Source: Burkholderia cepacia ATCC 25416
Lineage (GTDB): Bacteria; Pseudomonadota; Gammaproteobacteria; Burkholderiales; Burkholderiaceae
Direction: 5' to 3'
NCBI RefSeq assembly: GCF_001411495.1
Contig: NZ_CP012982.1
Coordinates: 2,728,001 to 2,792,000 of the forward strand
DNA length: 64,000 bases
In this document: in pieces, positions 35,437-44,960 of the stretch
Layout of the letters: each line of letters begins with the position of its first letter
Position numbering within the stretch: position 1 is the stretch's first letter
Notes under the pieces: model-generated
Told to the model about the DNA's origin: nothing
Databases searched by the model: none
What the model saw: only the letters and a program-made list of their open reading frames with translations
Program-made: the position numbers and the translations under genes

Positions 35437-38400
35437 TCACGCGCGTTCGAGCACGGCCATTTCCCGCACGACCACGAGCAGCACCGCGAGGCTCGCGCCG
35501 CCGGACGCGCGCAAGTCGGCGAGCAGGTGCTCGTAGCGTGCGAGCGCGGCTTCGCGGCGCGCGCGCCACGCGCCGACGATCGTCTCCGGCGTGGTCGAAT
35601 CCGGCGATTCCGCAAGCGCGCTCGACGCGAGCGTGCGCTTGAGGCGCGCGACTTCCGCGAGCGCGGCCGCGCGCGCCAGCATGTCCCAGTGCGTCGGGGT
35701 CGGCAGCGTCGCCGCGCGCTCGCCGATCCAGCTGTAATTGAGCAGCGTGCCGAGCGAGAAATACACGCCCGCGACGAGTTCGAGGCTGCGGTTGCTGGTC
35801 GCGGCCACTTCGGCGATGTCGAGCAGCGCGGCCGAGATGTCGCCGCTCGCGACGCGCACCGCGAGCGCGCTGTCGACGCCGGCTTCCACCAGCACGCGCT
35901 GCCGCTCGGACAGCGCTTCGAGATCGTCGGCCGGCAACAGCGACGGCAGTTGCGGCGCAAGCCGCTCGGCCGCGTCGCGGCAGCGCGCGATCAGCTCGGC
36001 GACGCCGCCGTCGGCCACCGCGCCGGATTGCAGATGCCGCAGGAACCACAGCGCCGCGCGTTCCAGCAGCCGCGCGACGTCGACGAACATGCGCGCCTGC
36101 ACGTCGTCGGCGACGCGGTTGTCGAGCGCATCGATGTCGCGCCACACGGCATCGAGGTCGAACACGTCGCGCGCCATGATGCAGGCCCGCACGATGTCGC
36201 CGGGCTTCGCGTCGGTTTCCTCCATCAGCCGGTGCACGAATGCGCAGCCGACGCGGTTCACGAGCGCGTTGGTCAGATGCGTCGCGAGGATCTCGCGGCG
36301 CAGCGGATGGCGGCGCATCGGTTCGCTGAAGCGCTGCTGCAGCGGCTTGGGGAAGTAGTCGACGAGCATCGCGGCAACCAGCGGATCCTCGGGCACGTCG
36401 GATTCGAGCAGCGCGTCGTACAGCCACATCTTGCTGTACGCGAGCAGCACCGCGCGTTCCGGCGACGTGAGGCCGAGCTTCGCGGCTTGCCGTTCGGCGA
36501 CTTCGTCGTCGGTCGGCAGGAATTCGATCACGCGGTTCAGGCGGCCCGCGCGTTCGAGCCAGCGCATCAGGCGCGCCTCGGCATCGAGCAGCTCGACCGC
36601 ATAACGACCGGCGATCGACAGCGCCTGCGTCTGGTAGTAGTTGTCGCGCAGCACGAGCAGCCCGACTTCGTCGGTCATCTCCGCGAGCAGGGCGTTGCGC
36701 TGCTTCTCGGTCATCTCGCCGTCGGACACGACGAGCCCGAGCAGGATCTTGATGTTGACTTCGTGATCCGAACAATCGACGCCGGCCGAGTTGTCGATCG
36801 CGTCGGTGTTGATGCGGCCGCCGCGCTGCGCGAACTCGATCCGGCCAAATTGCGTGCAGCCGAGGTTGCCGCCTTCGCCGACGACCTTGCAGCGCAGGTC
36901 CGCGCCGTTCACGCGCACCGCGTCGTTCGCGCGGTCGCCCACTTGCAGGTGGGTTTCGCGCGCCGCCTTCACGTAGGTGCCGATGCCACCGTTGTACAGC
37001 AGGTCGACCGGCGCCTGCAGGATCGCGCGGATCAGCTCGGCCGGCGGCAGCGCGTGCGCGTCGATGCCGAGCGCGGCCTGCACGGCGGGCGACAGCGGGA
37101 TCGTCTTCGCGGTGCGCGGATAGACGCCGCCGCCCGCCGAGATCGCGGCCGGATCGTAGTCGGCCCAGCTCGAGCGTTCGAGCGCGAACATGCGTGCGCG
37201 CTCCGCGAAGCTCGTCGCGGGATCGGGGTTCGGGTCGAGGAACACGTGCCGGTGATCGAACGCGGCGACGAGCCGGATATGCGGCGACAGCAGCATCCCG
37301 TTGCCGAACACGTCGCCCGACATGTCGCCGACGCCGACTACTGTGAAGTCGGTCGTCTGCGTATCGATGCCCATCTCGCGGAAGTGGCGCTTGACCGATT
37401 CCCACGCGCCGCGCGCGGTGATCGCCATCTTCTTGTGGTCGTAGCCGACCGAGCCGCCGGACGCGAACGCGTCGTCGAGCCAGAAGCCGTATTCGTGCGA
37501 GATCGCGTTCGCGTAGTCGGAGAAGGTGGCCGTGCCCTTGTCGGCGGCGACCACCAGGTACGGATCGTCGGGGTCGTGCCGCACCACGTCGGGCGGCGGC
37601 ACGATCGCGTTGCCGGCCAGGTTGTCGGTCAGGTCGAGCAGGCCGCGCAGGAAGGTCTGGTAACACGCGATGCCTTCGCGCATCCACGCTTCGCGATCGC
37701 TCGGCGGCGGCGGGTTCTTCACGACGAAGCCGCCTTTCGAGCCGACCGGCACGATCACGACGTTCTTCACCATCTGCGCCTTCATCAGCCCGAGCACTTC
37801 GGTGCGGAAATCCTCGCGGCGATCCGACCAGCGCAGGCCGCCGCGCGCGACGCGCCCGCCGCGCAGGTGCACGCCCTCGACGCGCGGCGAATACACCCAG
37901 ATCTCGAACATCGGCTTCGGCTCGGGCAGCCCGGGCACCTTCGCCGGATTGAACTTGAACGACAGGTACGGTTTCGATTCGCCGTTTGCGTCGACGAGGA
38001 AGTAGTTCGTGCGCTCGGTCGCGTTGATCACGCCGAGGAACTGCCGCAGGATGCGGTCTTCGTCGAGGTTCGGCACCTGGTCGAGCGCACTTTCGATCGC
38101 CTTCAGCAGCCGCTCGGCCTGCACGTCGCGCGTGTCGCCGGTGGCCGGGTCGAAGCGCAGCAGGAACAGCTCGACGAGCTGCCGTGCGATCGCCGGGTTG
38201 CCGGTCAGCGCGCGCTCGATATACGCGTCGCTGAAGGTCGAGCCGACTTGCCGCAGATACTTCGCATACGCGCGCAGGATCGTCACTTCGCGCGCACTCA
38301 GATGGGCGCGCAGCACGAGGCGGTTGAAGTCGTCGTTCTCGATCCGGCCGCTCCAGATCTGGTCGAACGCATCCTCGAACAGGCCTTTCACGCGCTCGAT

Positions 38401-40278
38401 GTCGAATTCGGTGTCGTCCGCGAGCTCGAGGCCGAAGTCGTGCACCCACGCATGCGCGGCGTCCTGCGTCTGGATCCGGTACGGCCGCTCCTCGTCCACG
38501 CGCACGCCGAGATGCTCGAGCATCGGCAGGCTGCGCGATAGCGCGATCGGGTCGCCCGCGCGATAGACCTTGAAGCGGAACGCACGCGCTTCCGCCTCGA
38601 TCGGCCGGTACAGGTTCATCGCGAGCTGCCCCGAATCCTTCACCCGCTCGATCAGCTCGATGTCGCGCACGGCCGTGCGCGCCGGATAGTCGTCGCGGTA
38701 GCCGGCCGGGAACGAATCGGCATAGCGCTGCAGCAGCCGGTTGCCTTGCTCTTCGCCGAAGGCGTCGAGCAGCGCGTCGGCGAGATCGTCCTGCCAGCGG
38801 CGCGTGACCTGCACGAGCCGCGTTTCGAGCTCGCGCGTGTCGACGTCGGGCATCGTGCCCGGTTCCGCATGCACGACGAAATGAATGCGCGCGATCGCCG
38901 ATTCCGACAGCAGCGGCGTGAATTCGACGGTCACGCCGTTGTACGCATCGACAAGCAGTTTCGCGATGCGCCGGCGCAGGTCGGTGTTGTACTTGTCGCG
39001 CGGCACGAACACGAGGCACGACACGAAGCGGTCGAAGCGGTCGCGCCGCACGAACAGGCGCGTGCGCTGGTGTTCCTGCAGCCGCAGGATGCCAAGCGCG
39101 ATGTCGTAGAGCTGGTCTTCGTCGGCCTGGAACAGTTCGTCGCGCGGATAGGTTTCGAGCACCGTCACGAGCGACTTGCCGAGATGCCCCTTCGGCAGGA
39201 AGCCCGCGCGCCGCACGATGTTCGCGCACTTGCGGCGCACGATCGGGATCTCGGTATACGAACCGAAATAGGAGGTCGACGTGTAGAGCCCGATGAAGCG
39301 GCGCTCGCCGGTGACCTTGCCGTCGGCGCCGACGAGTTTCACGCCGACGTAGTCGAGATAGCCGGGCCGGTGCACGGTCGCGCGCGAATTCGCCTTGGTC
39401 AGGAAGATCGGCCAGGGGCCGGTGATGATGTCGGCGGCGGCCTGCGGCAGCGGCGTGACGTCGGGGGCGCCGGACGTGCGCAGCGATTCGCGCAGGATGC
39501 CGAAGCCGGTGCCCTCGATGCCGCGCAGCCCGAAGCCCGTGCCGTCGGACACGAGCGCGTAGTCGCGCTGGCCGAGGAACGTGAAGTGATCGGCGGCCAT
39601 CCATTCGAGGAACGCGCGCGCCTCGATGTCTTCCGCGGTCGATTCGCGCGCCTTCATCTCCTTGATCGTCGCGCGGGCGATGTCGACGATCTTCGGCCAG
39701 TCTTCCACCGATGCGCGCACGTCGCCGAGCACGTGCGCGATGTCGTTGCGCAAGGTGTTGAGCAGCGCGGCATCGCCGCAGCGATCGACTTCGAAATGGA
39801 TGAACGACGCGAGCTGCGACTGGCCGTCGCCGGGCGTCGCGCCGCCCGCATCGACGCGCTCGATGCCGCCGTCGGCGCCGCGCCAGATGCGGAACACCGG
39901 GTGCAGTGCCGAATGCAGCGCGAGCCCGAGGCGGTTGACGGCCATCGTCACCGAATCGACGAGGAACGGCATGTCGTCGTTGACGATCTCGATGACCGTG
40001 TGGTCGGAATGCCAGCCGTGCTGTTCGAGGATCGGGTTGTACACGCGCAGCCGTTCGCTGCCGGGCACGAATTTCTGGGCGGTCTGCCAGTGCGCCATCG
40101 CGGCGCCGTAGAGATCGGCGATGCTGCGGCTCTGCAGATCGTCGGCATCGGCGAAATCGTAGTAATGACGCAGGAAGGGTTCGACGATCCGGAACGTGGC
40201 TTCGGGCAGGCGCCCGCGCGCGAATTCGACGACGTCCGAGAGCAGATGTGCGACGACTTCCTCGTGCTTCGCTTCCAT
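35437..40278 (-). CDS. gdhB: NAD-specific glutamate dehydrogenase, large (GDH-180) type
   Basis: 1613 residues, matching the roughly 180-kDa NAD-GDH family of Pseudomonas and Streptomyces. The N-terminal half carries ACT-like regulatory regions. The catalytic core follows, with VPVGSKGGFVVKNPPPP near residue 845, MSGDVFGNGM near 985 and EGGNLGCTQFGRIEFA near 1145. It deaminates glutamate to 2-oxoglutarate, a catabolic route for arginine, glutamate and histidine. The start at 40278 has GAGGAGA 6-12 nt upstream; a start at 40335 would precede that site. It is a single-gene unit with its own promoter. Confidence 0.96.
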   Translation of the reverse strand: MEAKHEEVVAHLLSDVVEFARGRLPEATFRIVEPFLRHYYDFADADDLQSRSIADLYGAAMAHWQTAQKFVPGSERLRVYNPILEQHGWHSDHTVIEIVNDDMPFLVDSVTMAVNRLGLALHSALHPVFRIWRGADGGIERVDAGGATPGDGQSQLASFIHFEVDRCGDAALLNTLRNDIAHVLGDVRASVEDWPKIVDIARATIKEMKARESTAEDIEARAFLEWMAADHFTFLGQRDYALVSDGTGFGLRGIEGTGFGILRESLRTSGAPDVTPLPQAAADIITGPWPIFLTKANSRATVHRPGYLDYVGVKLVGADGKVTGERRFIGLYTSTSYFGSYTEIPIVRRKCANIVRRAGFLPKGHLGKSLVTVLETYPRDELFQADEDQLYDIALGILRLQEHQRTRLFVRRDRFDRFVSCLVFVPRDKYNTDLRRRIAKLLVDAYNGVTVEFTPLLSESAIARIHFVVHAEPGTMPDVDTRELETRLVQVTRRWQDDLADALLDAFGEEQGNRLLQRYADSFPAGYRDDYPARTAVRDIELIERVKDSGQLAMNLYRPIEAEARAFRFKVYRAGDPIALSRSLPMLEHLGVRVDEERPYRIQTQDAAHAWVHDFGLELADDTEFDIERVKGLFEDAFDQIWSGRIENDDFNRLVLRAHLSAREVTILRAYAKYLRQVGSTFSDAYIERALTGNPAIARQLVELFLLRFDPATGDTRDVQAERLLKAIESALDQVPNLDEDRILRQFLGVINATERTNYFLVDANGESKPYLSFKFNPAKVPGLPEPKPMFEIWVYSPRVEGVHLRGGRVARGGLRWSDRREDFRTEVLGLMKAQMVKNVVIVPVGSKGGFVVKNPPPPSDREAWMREGIACYQTFLRGLLDLTDNLAGNAIVPPPDVVRHDPDDPYLVVAADKGTATFSDYANAISHEYGFWLDDAFASGGSVGYDHKKMAITARGAWESVKRHFREMGIDTQTTDFTVVGVGDMSGDVFGNGMLLSPHIRLVAAFDHRHVFLDPNPDPATSFAERARMFALERSSWADYDPAAISAGGGVYPRTAKTIPLSPAVQAALGIDAHALPPAELIRAILQAPVDLLYNGGIGTYVKAARETHLQVGDRANDAVRVNGADLRCKVVGEGGNLGCTQFGRIEFAQRGGRINTDAIDNSAGVDCSDHEVNIKILLGLVVSDGEMTEKQRNALLAEMTDEVGLLVLRDNYYQTQALSIAGRYAVELLDAEARLMRWLERAGRLNRVIEFLPTDDEVAERQAAKLGLTSPERAVLLAYSKMWLYDALLESDVPEDPLVAAMLVDYFPKPLQQRFSEPMRRHPLRREILATHLTNALVNRVGCAFVHRLMEETDAKPGDIVRACIMARDVFDLDAVWRDIDALDNRVADDVQARMFVDVARLLERAALWFLRHLQSGAVADGGVAELIARCRDAAERLAPQLPSLLPADDLEALSERQRVLVEAGVDSALAVRVASGDISAALLDIAEVAATSNRSLELVAGVYFSLGTLLNYSWIGERAATLPTPTHWDMLARAAALAEVARLKRTLASSALAESPDSTTPETIVGAWRARREAALARYEHLLADLRASGGASLAVLLVVVREMAVLERA

Positions 40279-40324
40279 GGCGGTCTCCTCGTCGGGTGGC
40301 CATCGGCTGCTGCGTCTGAGCCGC

Positions 40325-40330
40325 ATTATA
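40325..40330 (-). promoter_or_regulatory. -10 box of the gdhB promoter
   Basis: TATAAT on the minus strand, 47 nt upstream of the start codon. No consensus -35 is found at normal spacing (CATTGT at 15 bp is the closest). Confidence 0.45.
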
Positions 40331-40391
40331 TGCACCGATCGCGTGACAATGCGATGTGCGCGCGCACATCGGGAGGCGGAGAAGGAAGCCG

Positions 40392-40421
40392 CCTGCAGCG
40401 CCGCCGGGCGGGCGCCGCAGG
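40392..40421. terminator. Strong hairpin between tautomerase and gdhB
   Basis: CCTGCAGCGCC and GGCGCCGCAGG pair over 10 of 11 positions around an 8-nt loop, between the tautomerase stop codon and the gdhB promoter. There is no T tract, so it is only a possible terminator or attenuator. Confidence 0.4.
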
Positions 40422-40473
40422 TGATGAATCAGTGTGATGCAGGCGGGCGTTCAAGCATCGCCGGGTGTGACGT

Positions 40474-40662
40474 TCAGCGCTCGTCGCTCCACAGCTTCCC
40501 GGCCGTCGCCCAGTTCTCCTTCTTCACGTCGGTGAGAATAATGTCGACCGAGCCCGGCTCGCAGCCGAGCGTCTCGCAGGTGACGCGCGTGATTGCTTCG
40601 ACGAATTCGCGCTTCTGTTCGACGGTGCGGCCTTCGAAGAGCTGGATATTGAAAGTCGGCAT
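40474..40662 (-). CDS. 4-oxalocrotonate tautomerase-family enzyme
   Basis: 62 residues, the exact size of a 4-OT subunit. The catalytic amino-terminal Pro follows the initiator (MPTFNIQLFEGRT), and R11/K-rich positions after EGRTVEQKREF fit the family. These hexamers or trimers tautomerise enols of keto acids; the 62-residue group also includes dehalogenase-like members. It ends an operon with a class II aldolase and a urea-type transporter. The substrate is unknown. Confidence 0.9.
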   Translation of the reverse strand: MPTFNIQLFEGRTVEQKREFVEAITRVTCETLGCEPGSVDIILTDVKKENWATAGKLWSDER

Positions 40663-40721
40663 GACAAGTGCTCCGGTTGAGTGTGTCGGGTTCGGCCGCG
40701 ATCGCGGCCAGGGATGCGGCG

Positions 40722-41498
40722 TCAGTCGCGATACGACGGATCGATCCGGTCGAGCCGGCGCAGCAGCGCCGGCCATTCCAGTTCGCCTTCGATCGCGCCG
40801 CCGTCGCGCAGTTGTTCGGCGGTGCGGTCGGCCACCGCCGGGTCGGGCAGCACGAGCGGCCCGCCGCCGGCCTGCGCGCGCACCTGGATATCGCAGGCCT
40901 TGATCAGCGTGTCCATCAGCACATACGCTTCGGCGACGGTGCGGCCGACCGTCAGCGTGCCGTGGTTGCGCAGCAGCATCGCGGATTTCGCGCCGAGGCT
41001 CGCGGTCAGCCGCGCGCCTTCGGCCGGCGAGAACGCGAGTGCCTCGTAGTCGTGGTACGCGAGGTCGCCGTGAAAGCGCAGCGCGTGCTGCGACGCGGGC
41101 AGCAGCCCGTCGCGCTGGATCGATACGGCGATGCCGGCCGTATTGTGCAGATGCATCACGCAGACGGCGTCGGCGCGGGCGGCATGCACGGCCGCGTGCA
41201 GCGCGAAGCCCGTCACGTTGACCGCGTGCTCGCCGGCGCCGATCCGGTTGCCGGCCAGGTCGATCTTCACGAGGTTCGATGCGCGGACCTCGTCGAACGT
41301 CAGGCCGAACGGGTTGATCAGGAAGTGGCCGGGCTCGCCGGGCACGGTCGCGGAAAGATGCGTGTAGATCAGGTCGTCCCAGCCGTTCAGCGCGACGAGC
41401 CGGTAGGCGGCGGCGAGGTCGACGCGCAGCCGGCGTTCGGCGTCCGAGATCGGGCCGCCGGGTTTCACGGCATCAGGACGGTGTGCGAATGACGACAT
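40722..41498 (-). CDS. Class II aldolase/adducin-family protein
   Basis: 258 residues. Zinc ligands H116 and H118 (VCVMHLHNTAG) and H179 (LLRNHGTLTVG) are present, with the family's NPFGLTFDEVRASNLV in the first half. It belongs to the group near fuculose-phosphate aldolase but without the sugar-phosphate residues I would expect, so a decarboxylase or non-sugar lyase is possible. Its start overlaps the transporter stop by 26 nt (GGAG upstream), and the tautomerase follows after 59 nt. Confidence 0.88.
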   Translation of the reverse strand: MSSFAHRPDAVKPGGPISDAERRLRVDLAAAYRLVALNGWDDLIYTHLSATVPGEPGHFLINPFGLTFDEVRASNLVKIDLAGNRIGAGEHAVNVTGFALHAAVHAARADAVCVMHLHNTAGIAVSIQRDGLLPASQHALRFHGDLAYHDYEALAFSPAEGARLTASLGAKSAMLLRNHGTLTVGRTVAEAYVLMDTLIKACDIQVRAQAGGGPLVLPDPAVADRTAEQLRDGGAIEGELEWPALLRRLDRIDPSYRD

Positions 41499-42366
41499 CG
41501 GGTTCTCCGAAGGTAAGGCGGCGCGCGACGGCTACGGTCACCCATGATGCAAGGGCGAACGGCGCCGTGAACACGGGGATGCCGGCGCGCATCGCGAGCC
41601 ACTGGATCAGCGCGGCGAGTGCGGCTGCTGCAAGGGCCGCGCGCGGGCCGCGCGACATCAGCGCCAGTGCGGCGAGCGCGCCGTTGAAGCCGAGCAGGCC
41701 GTCGGCGAACAGCGCGTCGTTCGCGCCGAGCGTGAGCAGCAGCACGGTCGACACGATCGCGCCGCCGAGCGCGAACGCGGCCGCGTGGCGCGACGCGACG
41801 GCGAGGCCCGCGACGATCAGCGCGCCGGCCCATGCGCCTTGCGCGAAGGTGGTCTGAGCAACACCCGACAGCAATGCGTCGGTGACGGACGACGGCGTCA
41901 GTGCCGCGCCGGCCGTCGCGTCGGTCGCGTGTTGCGGTGCGACAAACGGCAGCCACAGCGCGGTGACGGCGAGGCACGGGCTCGAATACGGGCACTGGCG
42001 CCAGCGGGCGAGCGGCGTGCGCATCGCGCGCTGCACGAGCGCCGCGCCGATCGCGGCCAGCGGCGCCAGCGCGACGGCTGCAAGGGAAGCGGGCGCGAAC
42101 AGCGCCGCGATCAGCGCGGCGAGCGCGCCGTTGAAGCCGTGCAGCCCCTGTTCGACGTCGTGGCGCGCGGCGCCCGTCAGCACGGCGGTCATGCTGGCGG
42201 CGGCCGAACCGAGCAGCGCCGCGCATGCCAGCCGCAGGTCGGTCAGCGCCAGCGCGGCCAGCAGCAGCGCGCCGGTGAGCGCGTTCGCCTGCAGTACGAT
42301 CTGACCGATGCCGCGCAGCAGAATGCGCAGGTCGATCGACGGCGAGGCGGAGCGGGCGGTTGGCAT
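41473..42366 (-). CDS. Urea transporter (UT family)
   Basis: 297 residues from ATG 42366; longer in-frame starts exist. About ten membrane helices in two repeats, each with the UT sequence HGFNGALAAL / LGFNGALAAL, and the family's PxFTxPF motif (PVFTAPFALASW). UT proteins are trimeric channels for urea and related amides. It is first in an operon with aldolase and tautomerase genes; an agmatinase-like ureohydrolase that would release urea lies 6.5 kb away. The urea role is family-level knowledge, not proven here. Confidence 0.85.
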   Translation of the reverse strand: MPTARSASPSIDLRILLRGIGQIVLQANALTGALLLAALALTDLRLACAALLGSAAASMTAVLTGAARHDVEQGLHGFNGALAALIAALFAPASLAAVALAPLAAIGAALVQRAMRTPLARWRQCPYSSPCLAVTALWLPFVAPQHATDATAGAALTPSSVTDALLSGVAQTTFAQGAWAGALIVAGLAVASRHAAAFALGGAIVSTVLLLTLGANDALFADGLLGFNGALAALALMSRGPRAALAAAALAALIQWLAMRAGIPVFTAPFALASWVTVAVARRLTFGEPDVVIRTPS

Positions 42367-42623
42367 GATGGCGGCGGAACAGGACGAGCCGCGAGCATAG
42401 GACACAATCCGATGCACCGGAATAGGGAATTCTGGATAGTCAGGATTTGTCGGCGCTGCCCCGAAATGGGGAATGCGGGCGGCCGGCCATGTCCTGGCGG
42501 GCGTTGCATTGGCGTTTTTCGGGGCGAACGTTTCGTGGCGAGGGAATTCAGGCATCTGCTGGCGTTTTCGTCGGCGGATTCGTGCGACAGTGTCCCGCAG
42601 CGGGGAAACCGGGAGGGGGAACG

Positions 42624-43184
42624 ATGCGTGAAGTGCGATGGGCGTCGCTCGAAGACGACGGGGTCGAACATCTGGCGTTCGACCGGAGCGGCGGCGGGAT
42701 CGTCGTCGAAAGCGCGGTGGTCGGCCAGCGGTACGGCCGTGCGTACGGGCTCGCGTATCGCGTCGAGTGCGACGCGCATTGGCGGGTGACGTATGCAGTG
42801 TTGAAGGTGATGGGCGGCGGCACGCTCGAACTGCGCGGCGACGGCGAAGGCCACTGGCGCGACGGCGCGGGCCGTGCGCTGCCCGAACTCGACGGCTGCG
42901 TCGACATCGACATCGCGGCGACGCCGTTCACGAACGCGCTGCCGATCGGCCGCCTTGGGCTCGCGCGCGGCGAGCGGCGGCCGATCGACGTCGCGTACGT
43001 CTCGACGCCGGACCTGAAGGTCACGCCGGTCAAGCAGGCTTACGCGTGCATCGAGCCGGGCCGGCGCTACCGCTACGAAGGCATCTTCCGGAATTTCACC
43101 GCCGAGATGGACATCGATGAAGACGGGCTCGTGATCGACTACGAGACGCTGTTCAGACGCCTGCCGGCGCTGACGGGCCGCTGA
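42624..43184 (+). CDS. Putative glycolipid-binding protein (DUF1089/PF06475 type)
   Basis: 186 residues with no signal peptide. The pattern RWASLEDDGVEHL...VVGQRYGRAYGLAYRVECD and ATPFTNALPIGRL matches the beta-rich family annotated as glycolipid-binding. GGGAGGGGG lies just upstream of the ATG. It is divergent from the urea transporter operon and convergent with the alpha/beta hydrolase gene, with 46 nt of 3' overlap. Molecular function is unproven for the family as far as I know. Confidence 0.8.
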   Translation: MREVRWASLEDDGVEHLAFDRSGGGIVVESAVVGQRYGRAYGLAYRVECDAHWRVTYAVLKVMGGGTLELRGDGEGHWRDGAGRALPELDGCVDIDIAATPFTNALPIGRLGLARGERRPIDVAYVSTPDLKVTPVKQAYACIEPGRRYRYEGIFRNFTAEMDIDEDGLVIDYETLFRRLPALTGR

Positions 43185-44050
43185 ACCGCGGCGTTCGCGA
43201 CGGCCGGCCGCTCCTGCGCGGACGCGAAGCGGTCGATCCGAGACGCGATGATGTCGGGGTGGCGCAGCACGACCCAGTGGCTGCCGTCGATTTCCTCGCG
43301 CACGTGGTCGCCGAGCCAGCGGTCGAGGTCGACCGACATTTCGGGCGTCACGTAGCGGTCGCGCACCGGCACGAGGATCTGCACCGGCGCCTGCGCATAT
43401 CGTTCGCGGGGTTTGCGCGCCCGCGCAAGGAAGTTCGCGCGGTAAAGCTGCATGCCGTTCAGCGCATTCTTCAGTTGCACGGGATCGCGCTCGGCACGCA
43501 CGCGTTCGGTGATCTGCAGCCAGCGCGGCCACAGCGCCGCGCCGCCGAGCCGCCACACCAGCGACGGCACGACCGGCAAGTGGAAGAACGCGATGTACCA
43601 CGACTTCAGGCTCTGCTTGAGCCGCATCTTCGCGCGGAACACGTGATCGAGGCATGGGCCCGAGATCGACGTGTACGACGCGATCCGGCCGCGGAACGCG
43701 GGGTCGGTCACGGCCTCCCAGCACTGGATCGAGCCCCAGTCGTGACCGACGAGATGGAACGGCCGGCCGCCGCAGGTCGCGTCGGCCACCGCTTTCAGGT
43801 CGCCGGCGAGCCGTTCGAGCGTGTAGTCGGCGCGGCGGCGCGGTGCATCGGACGCGCCGGCGCCGCGCACGTCGTACGCGATCACGCGGTAGCGCTTCGC
43901 GAGCCGCGCGCGGATCGGCGCCCACACGGCCGCCGAATCGGGGTAGCCGTGCACGAGAATCAGCGGCGGGGCGCGACGCGACCCGCTCACGTAGACGGCG
44001 AGTTTCACGTCGCCGGACTGGACGGTCAGCATCTCGTGGGCGCGCGCCAT
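43139..44050 (-). CDS. Alpha/beta hydrolase (epoxide hydrolase-like)
   Basis: 303 residues from ATG 44050; 44068 is possible. LVHGYPDSAAVW gives the oxyanion region, GHDWGS the nucleophile elbow with Asp as nucleophile (as in epoxide hydrolases and haloalkane dehalogenases), and DGSHWVVLRHPD the catalytic His. Last gene of the Baeyer-Villiger operon, 4 nt after the metal-dependent hydrolase. A role on esters or epoxides formed by the monooxygenase is plausible, though an Asp nucleophile favours epoxides. Confidence 0.87.
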   Translation of the reverse strand: MARAHEMLTVQSGDVKLAVYVSGSRRAPPLILVHGYPDSAAVWAPIRARLAKRYRVIAYDVRGAGASDAPRRRADYTLERLAGDLKAVADATCGGRPFHLVGHDWGSIQCWEAVTDPAFRGRIASYTSISGPCLDHVFRAKMRLKQSLKSWYIAFFHLPVVPSLVWRLGGAALWPRWLQITERVRAERDPVQLKNALNGMQLYRANFLARARKPRERYAQAPVQILVPVRDRYVTPEMSVDLDRWLGDHVREEIDGSHWVVLRHPDIIASRIDRFASAQERPAVANAAVQRPVSAGRRLNSVS

Positions 44051-44054
44051 GGCG

Positions 44055-44960
44055 TCATGCCTGCGCAACCGGGTGCAGCGGCACGCGGCGCGGGGCAGCT
44101 TGCGCGGCGTAGCGCGCGTTGGTCGCGTCGATGTTCTCGAGCAGCGTGTCGAGCCCCTGCAGGTACTGGTGGTTGTCGTGGTCCCACGGGTGGAAGCCGG
44201 GGCGGAAGTAGTCGAGCCATTCGCGCGCGATGCTCGGGAACACGCCGTGTTTCGGGCTGTACAGGTACTTCACGAGCCGCCACATGCCGCCGAACTTGCC
44301 GTGTTCGCGACGGTGCGCGCGCATCAGGCGCACGTGGAAGTCGAACACGATCGTCCAGAAGAACACGGTCGTCGTCAGCATCGTGCCCGTGCGCAGCAGG
44401 TAGCTGCCGAGGCCCGGCTTCATCACGGTGGTCCATACGTCGTACGACACGGCCTTGTGCTCGGTTTCCTCCATCGCATGCCACATCCACATCTGCTGGT
44501 AGCCTTCGACCGAGCCGTCGATCCGGTGCTCGTGGCCCGACAGCAACTGGTTCGCGAGGATCGCCGTGTAGTGCTCGAGCGCGATCGTGATCGCGAGCTG
44601 CATCGAATGCGGGAGCACCTTCTTGAACCAGCCGAGGATCGTCCACAGGCGCTTGTCGAGCTTGTGCGCGGGCAGGCCGGACGACTGCAGCAGGTCGTTG
44701 TATTCGATGTGCTCGCGCGTGTGCATCGCTTCCTGGCCGATGAAGCCGAGTACCTGCTTCTTCAGTTCGGGATCCTCGATCCGGTCGCGATAGTTGCGCA
44801 CCGAATCCATGAAGAAGCGTTCGCCGGCCGGGAACAGCAGCGACAGCGCGTTCATGAAGTGCGTGACCGGCACGCCCTGCACGTGCCAGTCCTTCGCGCG
44901 TTCCGGCGGCAGCGCGAAACGGATGTCGCGCCGCACCGGCATCATGTTCGGGGTCGTCAT
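44055..44960 (-). CDS. PF10118-type predicted metal-dependent hydrolase
   Basis: 301 residues, mostly helical. Glu/His clusters suggest a ferritin-like two-metal site: E47 (GERFF), E77/H80/H84 (GQEAMHTREH), E129/H130 (ALEHYT), and E164/E165/H168 (AMEETEHK). The family name says hydrolase, but the pattern resembles diiron oxygenases. A hydrophobic segment near 190-205 may associate with membrane. Its start overlaps the SDR stop by 4 nt. Confidence 0.86.
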   Translation of the reverse strand: MTTPNMMPVRRDIRFALPPERAKDWHVQGVPVTHFMNALSLLFPAGERFFMDSVRNYRDRIEDPELKKQVLGFIGQEAMHTREHIEYNDLLQSSGLPAHKLDKRLWTILGWFKKVLPHSMQLAITIALEHYTAILANQLLSGHEHRIDGSVEGYQQMWMWHAMEETEHKAVSYDVWTTVMKPGLGSYLLRTGTMLTTTVFFWTIVFDFHVRLMRAHRREHGKFGGMWRLVKYLYSPKHGVFPSIAREWLDYFRPGFHPWDHDNHQYLQGLDTLLENIDATNARYAAQAAPRRVPLHPVAQA

